From contig NZ_VRMG01000005.1 of the NCBI RefSeq assembly GCF_008040105.1, positions 248,001 through 312,000 on the forward strand: 64,000 bases of DNA, given 5' to 3'. This document shows, in pieces, positions 44,875 to 53,540 of the stretch. Numbering within the stretch: position 1 is the first letter of the stretch; the number at the start of each line of letters is the position of its first letter. This DNA comes from Lacisediminihabitans profunda. GTDB lineage: Bacteria > Actinomycetota > Actinomycetes > Actinomycetales > Microbacteriaceae. The notes below the pieces were generated by a model. The model was not told the DNA's origin, made no database searches, and saw only the letters and a list, made by a program, of their open reading frames with translations. A program made the position numbers and the translations under genes.

Positions 44875-45834
44875 ATGATGACGATGACTTCGATGCGCGA
44901 AATCGCCGACGCGGGCTTCCATGCCGGCGAGCTCGCGGTGCAGCGGACGGCCGGGGTCGCGCGAGACGCGGCGCGGCTGTCCAGCATGCTCGAGCCCGTT
45001 GCGCTGACCGGCGGAATCGCCGGATTCCTCAGCGCCCGCACGTTTCTCGTCGTCACCGGGAGGGATGCCGGCGGACGTCTCTGGACGTCTCCGCTGGTCG
45101 GCCCTCCCGGGTTCCTCGAGGTGCTCTCCGACACCGCCGTCGCGGTGCAGGCCGCGATTCCCGCGGGAGACCCGCTCCACGGGCTGGTCGCGGGCCAGAA
45201 GATCGGGATGACGGCGGTCGAATTCGCCACCCGGCGCCGGGTGCGGATCAACGGCACCCTCACGGTGAGCGGGGGCGACCTGCTTCTCGTCGAGGTCGAG
45301 CAGGCCTACGGCAACTGCCCGAAGTACATCCAGCAACGCACGCTCGTGCCCGGCCGCCCGCACCGGGACGGAGGCGATCCCGTCCGTCTCGGCAGCACTC
45401 TCGATCCGGAAGATCGCGAGTTGATCCGCGCCGCCGATACGTTCTTCCTCGGCACCGCGAACCCCGAGCGGGGAGCCGACGCCTCGCACCGTGGTGGCCC
45501 ACCTGGGATGGTCCGCGTGGACGAGCGCGGGCTGTGGTGGCCCGACTATCCGGGCAACAATCTCTTCAACAGCTTCGGCAACCTCGCCGTGAGCCCCGAG
45601 ACCGCCCTGCTGTTCTTCGATTTCGGCACCGGGCGTACTCTTCACCTGTCCGGCACGACCGAGATCGAATGGGGAGAACCCGGCCGATCAGGAGACGACG
45701 GGCACACCGGCCGAATTGCACGGTTCACCCTTCAGCGCGTCGTGGCCGGTCGCCTGCTCCCGGCGCGAGAGACCACTCACAACCCCTATCCGCGCAACCC
45801 CACGCTGACCGATCGACAAGGACACGTTCGATGA
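44875..45834 (+). CDS. Pyridoxamine 5'-phosphate oxidase family (flavin-binding) protein
   Basis: A 319-residue split-barrel flavoprotein-like protein. The barrel is visible in [53 protein letters not shown] (typical of this PNPOx subgroup), and a second half [27 protein letters not shown]. Several of these appear twice, suggesting a duplicated barrel. A reductase acting on xenobiotic or oxidised substrates is likely. It lies 23 bases after the CMD gene and overlaps the next by 4. Confidence 0.85.
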   Translation: MMTMTSMREIADAGFHAGELAVQRTAGVARDAARLSSMLEPVALTGGIAGFLSARTFLVVTGRDAGGRLWTSPLVGPPGFLEVLSDTAVAVQAAIPAGDPLHGLVAGQKIGMTAVEFATRRRVRINGTLTVSGGDLLLVEVEQAYGNCPKYIQQRTLVPGRPHRDGGDPVRLGSTLDPEDRELIRAADTFFLGTANPERGADASHRGGPPGMVRVDERGLWWPDYPGNNLFNSFGNLAVSPETALLFFDFGTGRTLHLSGTTEIEWGEPGRSGDDGHTGRIARFTLQRVVAGRLLPARETTHNPYPRNPTLTDRQGHVR

Positions 45835-46292
45835 CCGAATCCCGCCCGCCGTTTCCGCCATTCGACCTGCCGACGGCCCTGCAGAAGGTGCAGGCAGCCG
45901 AGGACGCGTGGAACAGCCGCGACCCCGAGAGAGTCGCTCTTGCCTACACGCCGGACTCGGTGTGGCGCAACCGCGACGTGCACGTCGTCGGTCGTGAGGC
46001 GATCATCGAGTTCCTCAGCGCGAAGTGGCACCGCGAGCAGGGCTACGCGCTCCGCAAGGGCCTCTGGGGCTTCCGGGAGAACCGCATCGCGGTGCGGTTC
46101 CAGTACGAGTGGCACGACGTTCACGGCCAGTGGTTTCGCAGCTACGGCAACGAACTGTGGGAGTTCGCCCCGAGCGGGCTCATGAACCGTCGCGAGGCAT
46201 CCATCAACGACCTCGGCATCAGCGAGGCCGAGCGACGCATCTTCGGACCCCGCCCGCAGTCCGAAGTCGGTGTCGACATCCCGGTCTGGTGA
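45831..46292 (+). CDS. NTF2-like/DUF1348 family protein
   Basis: A 153-residue nuclear-transport-factor-2-fold protein. The DUF1348 pattern is [38 protein letters not shown], then [20 protein letters not shown] and [22 protein letters not shown]. Start ATG overlaps the upstream stop (ATGA). The fold forms a small-molecule pocket; function in this redox operon unknown. The operon ends here. Confidence 0.88.
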   Translation: MTESRPPFPPFDLPTALQKVQAAEDAWNSRDPERVALAYTPDSVWRNRDVHVVGREAIIEFLSAKWHREQGYALRKGLWGFRENRIAVRFQYEWHDVHGQWFRSYGNELWEFAPSGLMNRREASINDLGISEAERRIFGPRPQSEVGVDIPVW

Positions 46293-46328
46293 GCGCCTGG
46301 CGCTCGCGCTGGGACCCCGACACGGGGA

Positions 46329-46862
46329 TCATCCGCGCTTCTCCAATTGCTCGAGCATCGTGATCCACCAGCGGGCGAGCGCGTCGCGTTCGGGCAGGGT
46401 CGAGACGATCCCGGAGACGATCGTGTCCCGAGCAAGGGGGAGGTCGATGCAGGCCCCGTCGAGAACCCGTGCATCGATATAGCCGAGCACCAACGCCAGA
46501 GTGGCCAGGGCACCATGTCCTCGCCCCGGGGCAGCCACATTGATCCACGCGACCGGCTTTCCCGAGACCACCTCGCTGCCCACGGTCCAGTCCAGGAGGT
46601 TCTTGAAGCTGCCCGGGAGCGTGCCGGCGTACTCGGGCGTGCTGAACAGCACGGCATCGGCGAGACCTATCTGCTCGCGCAGGGTGGCAACGGCGGCGGG
46701 AACGGGGTCGTGATCATCGTCCGGATTGAAGGCGGGCAACGCAGACAGGCCGCCATACAAGGTGGCGCTGGAGCCTGGCGGCGCCAGCTCTCGTATCGTG
46801 GCCAACGCGGCGTTGTTGGTCGACGATTGCCGGGTGCTGCCGGAAACAAGCAAGAGTCTCAT
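46329..46862 (-). CDS. NADPH-dependent FMN reductase family protein
   Basis: A 177-residue flavodoxin-like reductase. Phosphate-binding loop LLVSGSTRQSSTNNAAL at the N-terminus and the family FMN motif FSTPEYAGTLPGSFKNLLDW are both present. It may reduce quinones, azo compounds or flavins. Convergent with the CMD operon, whose redox theme it shares; common regulation is not shown. Confidence 0.9.
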   Translation of the reverse strand: MRLLLVSGSTRQSSTNNAALATIRELAPPGSSATLYGGLSALPAFNPDDDHDPVPAAVATLREQIGLADAVLFSTPEYAGTLPGSFKNLLDWTVGSEVVSGKPVAWINVAAPGRGHGALATLALVLGYIDARVLDGACIDLPLARDTIVSGIVSTLPERDALARWWITMLEQLEKRG

Positions 46863-46961
46863 CAGAATGCGTCCCGTCTTGCCTCAAGGCGATGGAACCA
46901 GACCGACACGGGCCTGATCGTGTCCATCGTATGGGCAGTCCCTCGCCCGCTGGCGCCCGGG

Positions 46962-47537
46962 CTAGTGGTGGGAGTTCGCCGGCGGTGCGGTTGGCTTCGA
47001 TCCCGCGCCGGGCGGGGTGACGGGGGGCACGACCGTTGACGGCCGCCTGCTGGGGTCGGGTCGGGCGGGCACGCTCGTTCGCGGCGATGGCGACACGCTG
47101 GACTTGTCGCTCGCGCCTCGTTGGGGGCCGCCGGACGAGGTGCCCTCTCTGCCCGGCACGCGACTGCTCCCGGGCGCCGGAACCGGGGGCTGCCCTGGCT
47201 CGTGCAGCGCGCCGGGCACCAGGGTGTGGACGAGGAAGCTGATGGCGGTCTGCGCCGTATGCCTGAAGTCAGGGCTGGCCGCGGCGGCCGAGGCGCCGAC
47301 GCCCACCGATGCCGCGACGGCAATGGCGGCGACGATGAGACGACGGTTCCGAACCCGTCGATGCGCGGCGATGTCCACCGGAGCAGGGGTCATGAGCGCG
47401 GCGAGCTCTGCCGAGGGTTCGGGGGGGCTGCCGGCGCCCAGAGACCTGAGTTCGAGGAGCAGCGATCGAAGATCGGCGGCATCGTCGATGGCGGCCTCCT
47501 CGAGGAGATCGTCGACAACGCGGTCATCACGAGTCAT
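46962..47537 (-). CDS. Putative membrane-anchored anti-sigma factor
   Basis: A 191-residue protein with an acidic cytoplasmic N-terminus (DDLLEEAAIDDAADLRSLLLEL), one membrane helix (LIVAAIAVAASVGVGASAAAA, about residues 66-87) and an extracytoplasmic tail rich in Pro, Ser, Thr and Arg. Its start overlaps the stop of the ECF sigma gene by 4 bases, the usual sigma/anti-sigma arrangement. No zinc-binding (ZAS) motif HxxxCxxC is visible, so it is an atypical anti-sigma factor or an unrelated partner; the assignment rests on topology and coupling. Confidence 0.6.
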   Translation of the reverse strand: MTRDDRVVDDLLEEAAIDDAADLRSLLLELRSLGAGSPPEPSAELAALMTPAPVDIAAHRRVRNRRLIVAAIAVAASVGVGASAAAASPDFRHTAQTAISFLVHTLVPGALHEPGQPPVPAPGSSRVPGREGTSSGGPQRGASDKSSVSPSPRTSVPARPDPSRRPSTVVPPVTPPGAGSKPTAPPANSHH

Positions 47538-48085
47538 GGGGTGTTCCCGACCTTCATTTCCAGTTCCTGCTTCAGGTTTCCCAGTGCTCGGCGCTGGAGT
47601 TGTTTGATCGCGCCGGGCGTCTTGTCCATGATCGCCGCGGTCTGTTCGAGGGAGAGGTCCGCGATGATTCGCAGGTTCAGAACCTCGCGCTGATCATCGC
47701 CCAGGTGGGCGAGGAGTTCGAGGGCGCCGGCGTCGAGAGCCGAATCCAGCGCGTGGTCTTCCGCGGACGCGGTGGATCTGGAGTCGAGCTCCGGCAGGTA
47801 TTCGGTGATCATGGGGCTCCTGGCCCGCAGTCGGTGGTGATCCACCGACCGGGCATGTGCAATGGAGAAGATGAGAGTCTTCAACCCCTTCACCCCTCCG
47901 TTCACCGAGGCGAGCCGAGGGTAGAGGGCGAGGAAGACATCGTGGGTAACGGCCTCGGGGTCATCCACACCGCGGGCCACAAGGTAGCCGTGCACCGACG
48001 GCGAAAGCGCCTGATACACGAGAGTGAAGACCTCCGCCGGGTTGCTGCTCCCGAGAGCCAGCATCTCGTCGGTCAATGTCTCCAT
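47534..48085 (-). CDS. ECF-type RNA polymerase sigma factor
   Basis: A 183-residue group IV sigma factor. Sigma2 is visible in LVYQALSPSVHGYLVARGVDDPEAVTHDVF and LKTLIFSIAHARSVDHHRLRA, and sigma4 in LAHLGDDQREVLNLRIIADLSLEQTAAIMDKTPGAIKQLQRRAL. The stop overlaps the putative anti-sigma gene. A hairpin (48116-48158) lies in its upstream region. Regulon unknown. Confidence 0.9.
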   Translation of the reverse strand: METLTDEMLALGSSNPAEVFTLVYQALSPSVHGYLVARGVDDPEAVTHDVFLALYPRLASVNGGVKGLKTLIFSIAHARSVDHHRLRARSPMITEYLPELDSRSTASAEDHALDSALDAGALELLAHLGDDQREVLNLRIIADLSLEQTAAIMDKTPGAIKQLQRRALGNLKQELEMKVGNTP

Positions 48086-48115
48086 CGACCACCTCGTCCC
48101 ATTCCGTCACCAGAG

Positions 48116-48158
48116 CCCTGCCGCGCAACGCTGCCTAGGCTAGCGCGGCGCGGCAGGG
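48116..48158. terminator. GC-rich hairpin between secreted-protein and ECF genes
   Basis: Perfect 11-bp arms CCCTGCCGCGC (48116-48126) and GCGCGGCAGGG (48148-48158); the 21-base loop contains an inner CGCT/AGCG pair around CCTAGG. It lies between two minus-strand genes, suiting a terminator for the upstream secreted-protein gene, but there is no T-run on either side, so an operator is possible. Confidence 0.4.
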
Positions 48159-48173
48159 TGATTGGTGAGAAAC

Positions 48174-48683
48174 TTACGGGCGGCCGGGCGTGGTCGGCTT
48201 GTGGCTGGTGCCCTTCGACGACTGGTCGGGGAGCGCCGGCGCGCCGGTGGAGACGTCGGACGGTGCGGCGGTCTTACCGGGGTGGACGATCGTGGCGCAG
48301 TAGGCCTTGATGTCGGTCGAGTTGCTCGCCGCGACGACGAGGGACTTGTACGCCGTGGATGAGGTGCTCAGTCCACCGTGCGTGAAGGCCGTGCAGAGAC
48401 CGAAGGCCGCGGGGCCCGTGGCATCCGGACCCACCGGCGTGGCGGTGGGGTTCGGCGTGGCGGTGGGGTCCGGCGTCTCGGTCGGGTCTGCCGTGGCCGT
48501 GGCATCCACCTCTGTGCTGTCGGCGGGGGCAGGGGCGCCGATCAGGCTGTGGGCGCTCTGCTGCAGCGGAGCCGGAAGCGTCCCGGTGTAGGCGGCGACG
48601 GCGGTGCCGCCGGCGGCGACTGTGCCGAGTGCCAGGGCGCCGATGGCGATCTTGCTCGTGACAAGAACGGTAAAGAATGACAT
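48174..48683 (-). CDS. Secreted protein of unknown function linked to ECF operon
   Basis: A 169-residue protein with an N-terminal hydrophobic signal or anchor (IAIGALALGTVAAGGTAVAA), then a YTGTLPAPLQQSAHSLIGAP segment often seen in actinobacterial proteins encoded beside ECF sigma genes, a low-complexity Thr/Pro/Asp stretch (about residues 55-88) and a C-terminal part with two cysteines (LCTAFTHGG and KAYCATIVHPG) that could form a disulfide. Encoded directly upstream of the sigma/anti-sigma pair and in the same direction; may be a target or sensor of that system. Confidence 0.75.
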   Translation of the reverse strand: MSFFTVLVTSKIAIGALALGTVAAGGTAVAAYTGTLPAPLQQSAHSLIGAPAPADSTEVDATATADPTETPDPTATPNPTATPVGPDATGPAAFGLCTAFTHGGLSTSSTAYKSLVVAASNSTDIKAYCATIVHPGKTAAPSDVSTGAPALPDQSSKGTSHKPTTPGRP

Positions 48684-48887
48684 CTAAGTCCTCCAAGTGG
48701 GTCTGAGACCCGTCGGTTCATTTCTGCGGGGCCGAGGCCCACGTGGACGTAATCGACGACGGCACCCGAAAAGTTACGCTCGGTACCAAAAGCTTCAGGT
48801 CGCTCGGGGAGTATCGTGCCTGCCGCGATATTATCGAGGGAGCACGCCGAGGGGGATTCGGCGGCACGGGGCTTTCGGGGGGTCGAC

Positions 48888-50876
48888 GTGGTTCAGGAGC
48901 GCGTGTCGGTACACAGGGCCGACCCGGAGGTGACCACCCGGCTTGCCGTGCTGCGGCTAATCGTCGTGGCGACCGTGGTGCTCGGCCTCAACTACATGGT
49001 CTGGCGTTGGTTCTTTTCGCTCAACTGGGGAGCGTGGTGGATCGCGCTGCCCCTCGTCGCCGCGGAGACCTACAGCCTCATCGATGTGAGCCTGTTCGGC
49101 CTCACGATGTGGCGGGCTCGCCCGCGACCCCGGCCGCCCGTGGCACCGGCCGGACTGACCGTCGACGTCTTCATCACCACCTACAACGAGCCCGTCGACC
49201 TGGTGATAGAAACGGCCACCGCGGCCCGAGCCATTCGCTATCCGCATCGCACCTGGATTCTTGACGACGGTGATCGTCCGGAGATGAGCGAGGCGGCAAC
49301 GTCGCTCGGCGTCGGCTACATCACGCGCGGGGCCGACTGGCTCGACCGGCCCTTGCACGCGAAGGCCGGAAACCTCAACAACGCCCTGCTCGCCACGGAC
49401 GGCGAATTCCTGCTCATCCTCGACGCCGACCAGGTTCCACTTCCCCAGATTCTCGACGAGACCCTGGGCTACTTCGGGGACGAATCCGTCGCCCTCGTGC
49501 AGACCCCGCAGATCTTCGGCAACGTCACCCCGGGTGATCCGCTGGGGAGTCAGGCCGGCCTGTTTTACGGACCGATTCAGCAGGGGAAGGACGGCTGGAA
49601 CGCGGCATTCTTCTGCGGTTCGAACGCTCTGCTCCGGCGCGAGGCCCTCATGCAGCTCGGGATAGCCGGTTACGTCGCGGAGGTGGAGCGCGCGGTCCTC
49701 ACGGCACTGCGGGGTGCTCGGCGCGTGCTTGCCAAGGCGGCCCGCAGCGCCCCCCGGGACAATGATGTGGTGCTCGGCGCCCTCGCGGAGGTTGCCTCCG
49801 CCGTGGAGACCGCGCGGCTGGAGGTGGCGGCTCTCAAGCCGCTGTCGTCGGTCACCTACGCACTGCAACGACGGATCGAGGAGATCTCCCGCGGCATGGT
49901 GGCTATCGACATCCACCTCCTCGCCCGAGACCTTGACGCGCTGAGGGAAATGGGCGGCGACGACGAGGTCGAATGGGATGTCCTGATGGACATGGAGAGC
50001 ACGGTCGAGACCCTCGCCTCGCGTGAACTTTCCCCGCTCGGGGCCTTCGAATCGGTGCAGACCCTGTTGCGCTCGATCGATGTCGACCGTGCAGAAGAGG
50101 CCCAACCGCTGATGCCGCTCGCGACGATTTCCGTCACGGAAGACATGGCGACGTCGATGCGGCTGCACGACATGGGCTGGCGGAGCGTCTATCACTCCGG
50201 TCTGCTCGCGGTCGGTCTCGCCCCGGAGGACCTCGGGACGATGCTCAAACAACGCCTGCGCTGGGCTCAGGGGACCATGCAGGTGTTCCTGAAGGAGAAT
50301 CCGCTCCGGCAGCGTGGCATGACCATCGCCCAGCGTCTGATGTACTTCTCCACGATGTGGAGCTACCTCAGCGGATTCGCGGCGCTGATCTATTTCGCGG
50401 CGCCGATCGTCTTTCTCTGCTTCGGCATCCTGCCGGTCAACACGACCGCGTGGGAGTTCTTTCTTAGGTTCGTGCCCTTCATGGCGCTGAACCAGCTGCT
50501 CTTCGTGTTCGCGGGGCGGGGAATCCCCACCTGGCGCGGTCAGCAATACAGCCTCGCGCTCTTTCCCGTCTGGATTCGGGCGACCGTGAGCGCGGCGGCG
50601 AACGTCTACTTCAAGCGGCCGCTCGGCTTCGTGGTCACGCCCAAGACGCGCCAGGAAGGCGGCCCGAACTGGCGGCTCATCACCCCCCAGGTCTGCGTGG
50701 CAGTGGCCCTGGTGATTGCGGCGGTCATCGGCACGACGCGACTTGTTCTCGGTGTCGGCGAACCGATCGGCACTGCCGTGAATCTCGGCTGGGTGGTGTT
50801 CGACCTGATCGTGCTCAGCGTTCTTGTGCCTGCGGTCTTGTACCGCGGCTTTCAACCGAAAGAGGTGTCCGGCTAA
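48888..50876 (+). CDS. Cellulose-synthase-like GT2 glycosyltransferase with inserted helical region
   Basis: A processive family 2 membrane glycosyltransferase, 662 residues. Catalytic motifs: LDDGD (126), DADQ (179), TED (417) and QRLRW (455-459). Two membrane helices precede and several follow the catalytic domain. In BcsA roughly 95 residues separate DxD from TED; here about 238 do, because a helical, charged region of about 140 residues (about 265-410) is inserted. No PilZ domain is seen at the C-terminus, so c-di-GMP control of the BcsA kind is unlikely. The start is uncertain; GTG 48888 follows a G-rich site and a -10-like TATTAT (48829-48834), while GTG 48816 would lie upstream of that. 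The stop overlaps the STAS gene by one base. Confidence 0.88.
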   Translation: MVQERVSVHRADPEVTTRLAVLRLIVVATVVLGLNYMVWRWFFSLNWGAWWIALPLVAAETYSLIDVSLFGLTMWRARPRPRPPVAPAGLTVDVFITTYNEPVDLVIETATAARAIRYPHRTWILDDGDRPEMSEAATSLGVGYITRGADWLDRPLHAKAGNLNNALLATDGEFLLILDADQVPLPQILDETLGYFGDESVALVQTPQIFGNVTPGDPLGSQAGLFYGPIQQGKDGWNAAFFCGSNALLRREALMQLGIAGYVAEVERAVLTALRGARRVLAKAARSAPRDNDVVLGALAEVASAVETARLEVAALKPLSSVTYALQRRIEEISRGMVAIDIHLLARDLDALREMGGDDEVEWDVLMDMESTVETLASRELSPLGAFESVQTLLRSIDVDRAEEAQPLMPLATISVTEDMATSMRLHDMGWRSVYHSGLLAVGLAPEDLGTMLKQRLRWAQGTMQVFLKENPLRQRGMTIAQRLMYFSTMWSYLSGFAALIYFAAPIVFLCFGILPVNTTAWEFFLRFVPFMALNQLLFVFAGRGIPTWRGQQYSLALFPVWIRATVSAAANVYFKRPLGFVVTPKTRQEGGPNWRLITPQVCVAVALVIAAVIGTTRLVLGVGEPIGTAVNLGWVVFDLIVLSVLVPAVLYRGFQPKEVSG

Positions 50877-51211
50877 TGGAGTTCACGAGCGGAGAGATTG
50901 CCGACGGCATTGCCGTGGTGCGGCCCACGGGCCGTCTCAATATGGTGTCGGCGGGGCGCCTGCGAGAGCTGATCACATCGACCGTGGCAGGGGGGCGGTC
51001 CCGGGTGGTCGTGGATCTGACCGGAGTGGAATTCATCGACTCGTCGGGGCTCGGCGCCCTGATCAGCGGGCTCAAGACCGCCCGGCAGGCCGGCGGAGAT
51101 CTCAGGATCGCCGCGCCGAACGAACAGGTCTCTCTGGTGTTGCGGCTCACCAACATGGATCGGGTGCTCCCGGTCTACGCCAGTGCCGAGACGGCATACG
51201 GCAATGGATAG
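50876..51211 (+). CDS. STAS-domain anti-sigma factor antagonist (RsbV-like)
   Basis: A 111-residue single STAS domain. The phosphorylatable serine lies in VEFIDSSGLGALISGL (Ser56/Ser57), with the usual start EIADGIAVVRPTGRLN. In partner-switching systems the unphosphorylated form binds the HATPase kinase and frees its target. The TAATG overlap with the glycosyltransferase gene couples their translation, suggesting the target may be the glycosyltransferase rather than a sigma factor. No sigma gene is adjacent. Confidence 0.92.
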   Translation: MEFTSGEIADGIAVVRPTGRLNMVSAGRLRELITSTVAGGRSRVVVDLTGVEFIDSSGLGALISGLKTARQAGGDLRIAAPNEQVSLVLRLTNMDRVLPVYASAETAYGNG

Positions 51212-51620
51212 CGGCACTCAGTTCACCCTGGCGATGTCTGCACCGCCGGACGACGTCGACACGGTGCATGCGCTGTTGCAGGAGGTCTGGTCCAACTCGC
51301 CGGCGGTGTCGGCGACGGACCGGGTGTGCTTCGAGACGGCCCTGATCGAGCTCGCCGGCAACGTGATCCAGCACGCCGACGCGGGAACCGGCGTGTCCTG
51401 CACACTCACCGTGGAGGTGTTCGGCGATCGGATCGAGGCGAGGTTGAGCGACACCGGTGAGCCGGGACAGTTTCACCTGGTGCCAGGAGGCATGCCGCAC
51501 GAGCTGGCGGAGTCCGGGCGGGGCATCCCCCTCATCGAAGCGCTCGTCGACGAACTGCACTACGACCGGTCCGGTTCCCTCAACCTCTGGCGGATCAGTC
51601 GAAGGCTCGGCACCGCATGA
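51204..51620 (+). CDS. HATPase anti-sigma-factor-type serine kinase (RsbW-like)
   Basis: A 138-residue GHKL ATPase. N box ALIELAGNVIQHAD, G1 LSDTGEPGQ and G2 ESGRGIPLIEALVDEL are present. ATG 51204 overlaps the STAS gene by 8 bases; an upstream start at 51183 is less likely. It should phosphorylate the STAS protein and, when free, bind a partner. Part of the four-gene overlapping cassette. Confidence 0.92.
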   Translation: MDSGTQFTLAMSAPPDDVDTVHALLQEVWSNSPAVSATDRVCFETALIELAGNVIQHADAGTGVSCTLTVEVFGDRIEARLSDTGEPGQFHLVPGGMPHELAESGRGIPLIEALVDELHYDRSGSLNLWRISRRLGTA

Positions 51621-52708
51621 CGACGAGCGAGGACGCCTATCGGGTGCTCGTGCTCGACGACGACCCGGACATCGCCGAATACACCAGGACCGTGCTCGAG
51701 CGGAGGGGCGGCTGCCAGGTCCTGTCCCTGAATGACCCGCGGCTAGCCGTGGCGGCCCTCGAAGACTTTCAGCCGGATGTCGTGGTGACCGACATCGAGA
51801 TGCCGGGCATGAGCGGCTTGGAGGTGCTGGCCCTGATGCGGGAGGCGCAGCCCGGCCTTCCCGTCATCGTCATGACCGCGCACGTGTCGATCGATTACGC
51901 CGTGCGCGCTCTTCGGAGCCAGGCCGACGAGTTCCTCACCAAGCCGATCTCCCACCCGGAACTGATTTCGATAGTCCGCCGTCTCGCGTCGCAGTGGCGC
52001 AGCCGAAGGGAGGCCGACCTGGAGCTGGATCGCGCCGCCGAGGTGCAGCGTGGCCTGCTTCCGCGACAGCTGGTCGCCCTTGACGGATATCAACTGGATG
52101 GCGACTGCACTCCGGCCCGTGCGGTCGGGGGCGACTTCTTCGACTGGTATCCGGTCAGCGATGGCGCGGCATTCACCGTCGCCGACGTGATGGGAAAGGG
52201 AATCGGTGCCGCCATCATCGCGGCCACCGTTCGATCGGTGTTGCGTTCCGGCGCCGGCGGGCCCGATCTGGGGCAGGTGATGTCCGTTGCCGATTCCTCA
52301 CTCGAGCCGGATCTCGAACGGGCCGGCGCGTTCGTCACGCTCTTCCACGCGAGGCTGAATGCCGCGCTCGGCGAGGTGCGCTACGTCGACGCCGGACACG
52401 GACTGTCGCTGGTCGTTCGCGCGGCCGGTGGCACGAAGCGGCTGGCGACGACGAGTTTCCCCCTGGGGTCGGGGTTCGGGGGAGGCTGGCGCGAGCACAT
52501 CCTGACTCTGCTGCCCGGCGACACGCTCGTGTCCGTGAGCGACGGCGTTCTCGACCTGTTCGACGGGACACTCGCGAGCCTGGACGAGGTGGAGCGGATC
52601 GCGCGCTCCGCGTCGAGCGCACGAGACATCGTCGACGCTCTGCTGGAGAGGGCGTCACACGGCGCGCCCGACGACGTGACCGTCGTTGTGCTGCGGCGGG
52701 ACCTCTGA
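51617..52708 (+). CDS. Response regulator with PP2C-type (RsbU/SpoIIE) phosphatase
   Basis: A 363-residue protein: receiver domain (residues about 8-125; LVLDDDPDIAEYTR, phospho-acceptor D59 in VVTDIEMPGMSG, FLTKPISHPE) followed by a short linker and a PP2C phosphatase (VGGDFFDWYPV, VADVMGKGIGAA, VSVSDGVLDLF, APDDVTVVVLRR, all metal-binding aspartates present). It should dephosphorylate the STAS protein when activated by a histidine kinase, none of which is encoded here. ATGA overlap with the kinase gene. Confidence 0.93.
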   Translation: MTTSEDAYRVLVLDDDPDIAEYTRTVLERRGGCQVLSLNDPRLAVAALEDFQPDVVVTDIEMPGMSGLEVLALMREAQPGLPVIVMTAHVSIDYAVRALRSQADEFLTKPISHPELISIVRRLASQWRSRREADLELDRAAEVQRGLLPRQLVALDGYQLDGDCTPARAVGGDFFDWYPVSDGAAFTVADVMGKGIGAAIIAATVRSVLRSGAGGPDLGQVMSVADSSLEPDLERAGAFVTLFHARLNAALGEVRYVDAGHGLSLVVRAAGGTKRLATTSFPLGSGFGGGWREHILTLLPGDTLVSVSDGVLDLFDGTLASLDEVERIARSASSARDIVDALLERASHGAPDDVTVVVLRRDL

Positions 52709-52730
52709 CCGAGCCGGTGGCGATTTCGCC

Positions 52731-53432
52731 TCAGTGAGTCTGCACGGCGGCGACGATGGCGGCACCGAGCTCGGTGGGCTTGGTGAACTGGGGCCAGTGC
52801 CCGGTGGGCAGTTCCACGTATTCGACGTCGTGGATACGGGCGAGCTCCGACACGTTGGGGTGACCGCTCTTGATCCACGTCTTCAGCGCCGAGACCGGGA
52901 ACTCGCAGGTGATCACGGTGACCGGCACGTCGTAGCGCCGCTCGTCGTGGAGGTGCTGGGCATCCTGGGCCACGCCGCGCGGCTCCGGAATCGCCCGGGC
53001 TCGGAAGGCGGCGCGGAGGTCGTCGCTCAGGTCGACGAGGTCCTCGTCGTCGAAGATGTCCCACGACGGCAACGGCACGTCGTCTCCGACGGCTGGCAGC
53101 GCGTCGTTGATGACACCACCCTCGGCGAGTGGACCGCTGTCCACATAGACCGCGCGAAGCACACGATCCGGTCGCGCATCCACCGCCCCGTGGATGATGG
53201 CGCCACCGCCCGAATGACCGACCAGCACCACCCGGTCGGGCAGGGAGTCGATCACCGCCACGACCGCATCGATGTGGTCGCGCAGGCCGATTCCGGCGCG
53301 CGGCGCGTGGGCAGACTCGAGCCCGGGAAGCGTGAGCGGGTGCACGCGATGCCCCGCAGCGACAAGGGTCGGGGTCACCCGCGACCAGGATGACGCATCC
53401 AACCAGAATCCGGGAACCAGAATGATGTCCAT
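52731..53432 (-). CDS. Alpha/beta hydrolase
   Basis: A 233-residue esterase-like hydrolase. Nucleophile elbow VLVGHSGGGAII (Ser), C-terminal histidine in PTGHWPQFTKPTE, and an N-terminal oxyanion segment LVPGFWLDASSW. Minus-strand TAGCGT lies 8 bases before ATG 53432, consistent with a leaderless start. Convergent with the partner-switch operon. Substrate unknown. Confidence 0.9.
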   Translation of the reverse strand: MDIILVPGFWLDASSWSRVTPTLVAAGHRVHPLTLPGLESAHAPRAGIGLRDHIDAVVAVIDSLPDRVVLVGHSGGGAIIHGAVDARPDRVLRAVYVDSGPLAEGGVINDALPAVGDDVPLPSWDIFDDEDLVDLSDDLRAAFRARAIPEPRGVAQDAQHLHDERRYDVPVTVITCEFPVSALKTWIKSGHPNVSELARIHDVEYVELPTGHWPQFTKPTELGAAIVAAVQTH

Positions 53433-53540
53433 GCCGAGCGACGCTACGCCCGACGACCGACACCCGACGCCCCGACACGGGACGCCCGAGGTCGACGAAT
53501 CAGCGGTCAGATCTCCGGAGGCGATCCGTACCTCAGTGAC

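Noticed and set aside
53433-53540. GAC-rich stretch between hydrolase and uppP as a repeat array
   Set aside because: Only loose, irregular GACGCCCGAC-like similarity without a constant unit; typical of high-GC intergenic sequence.
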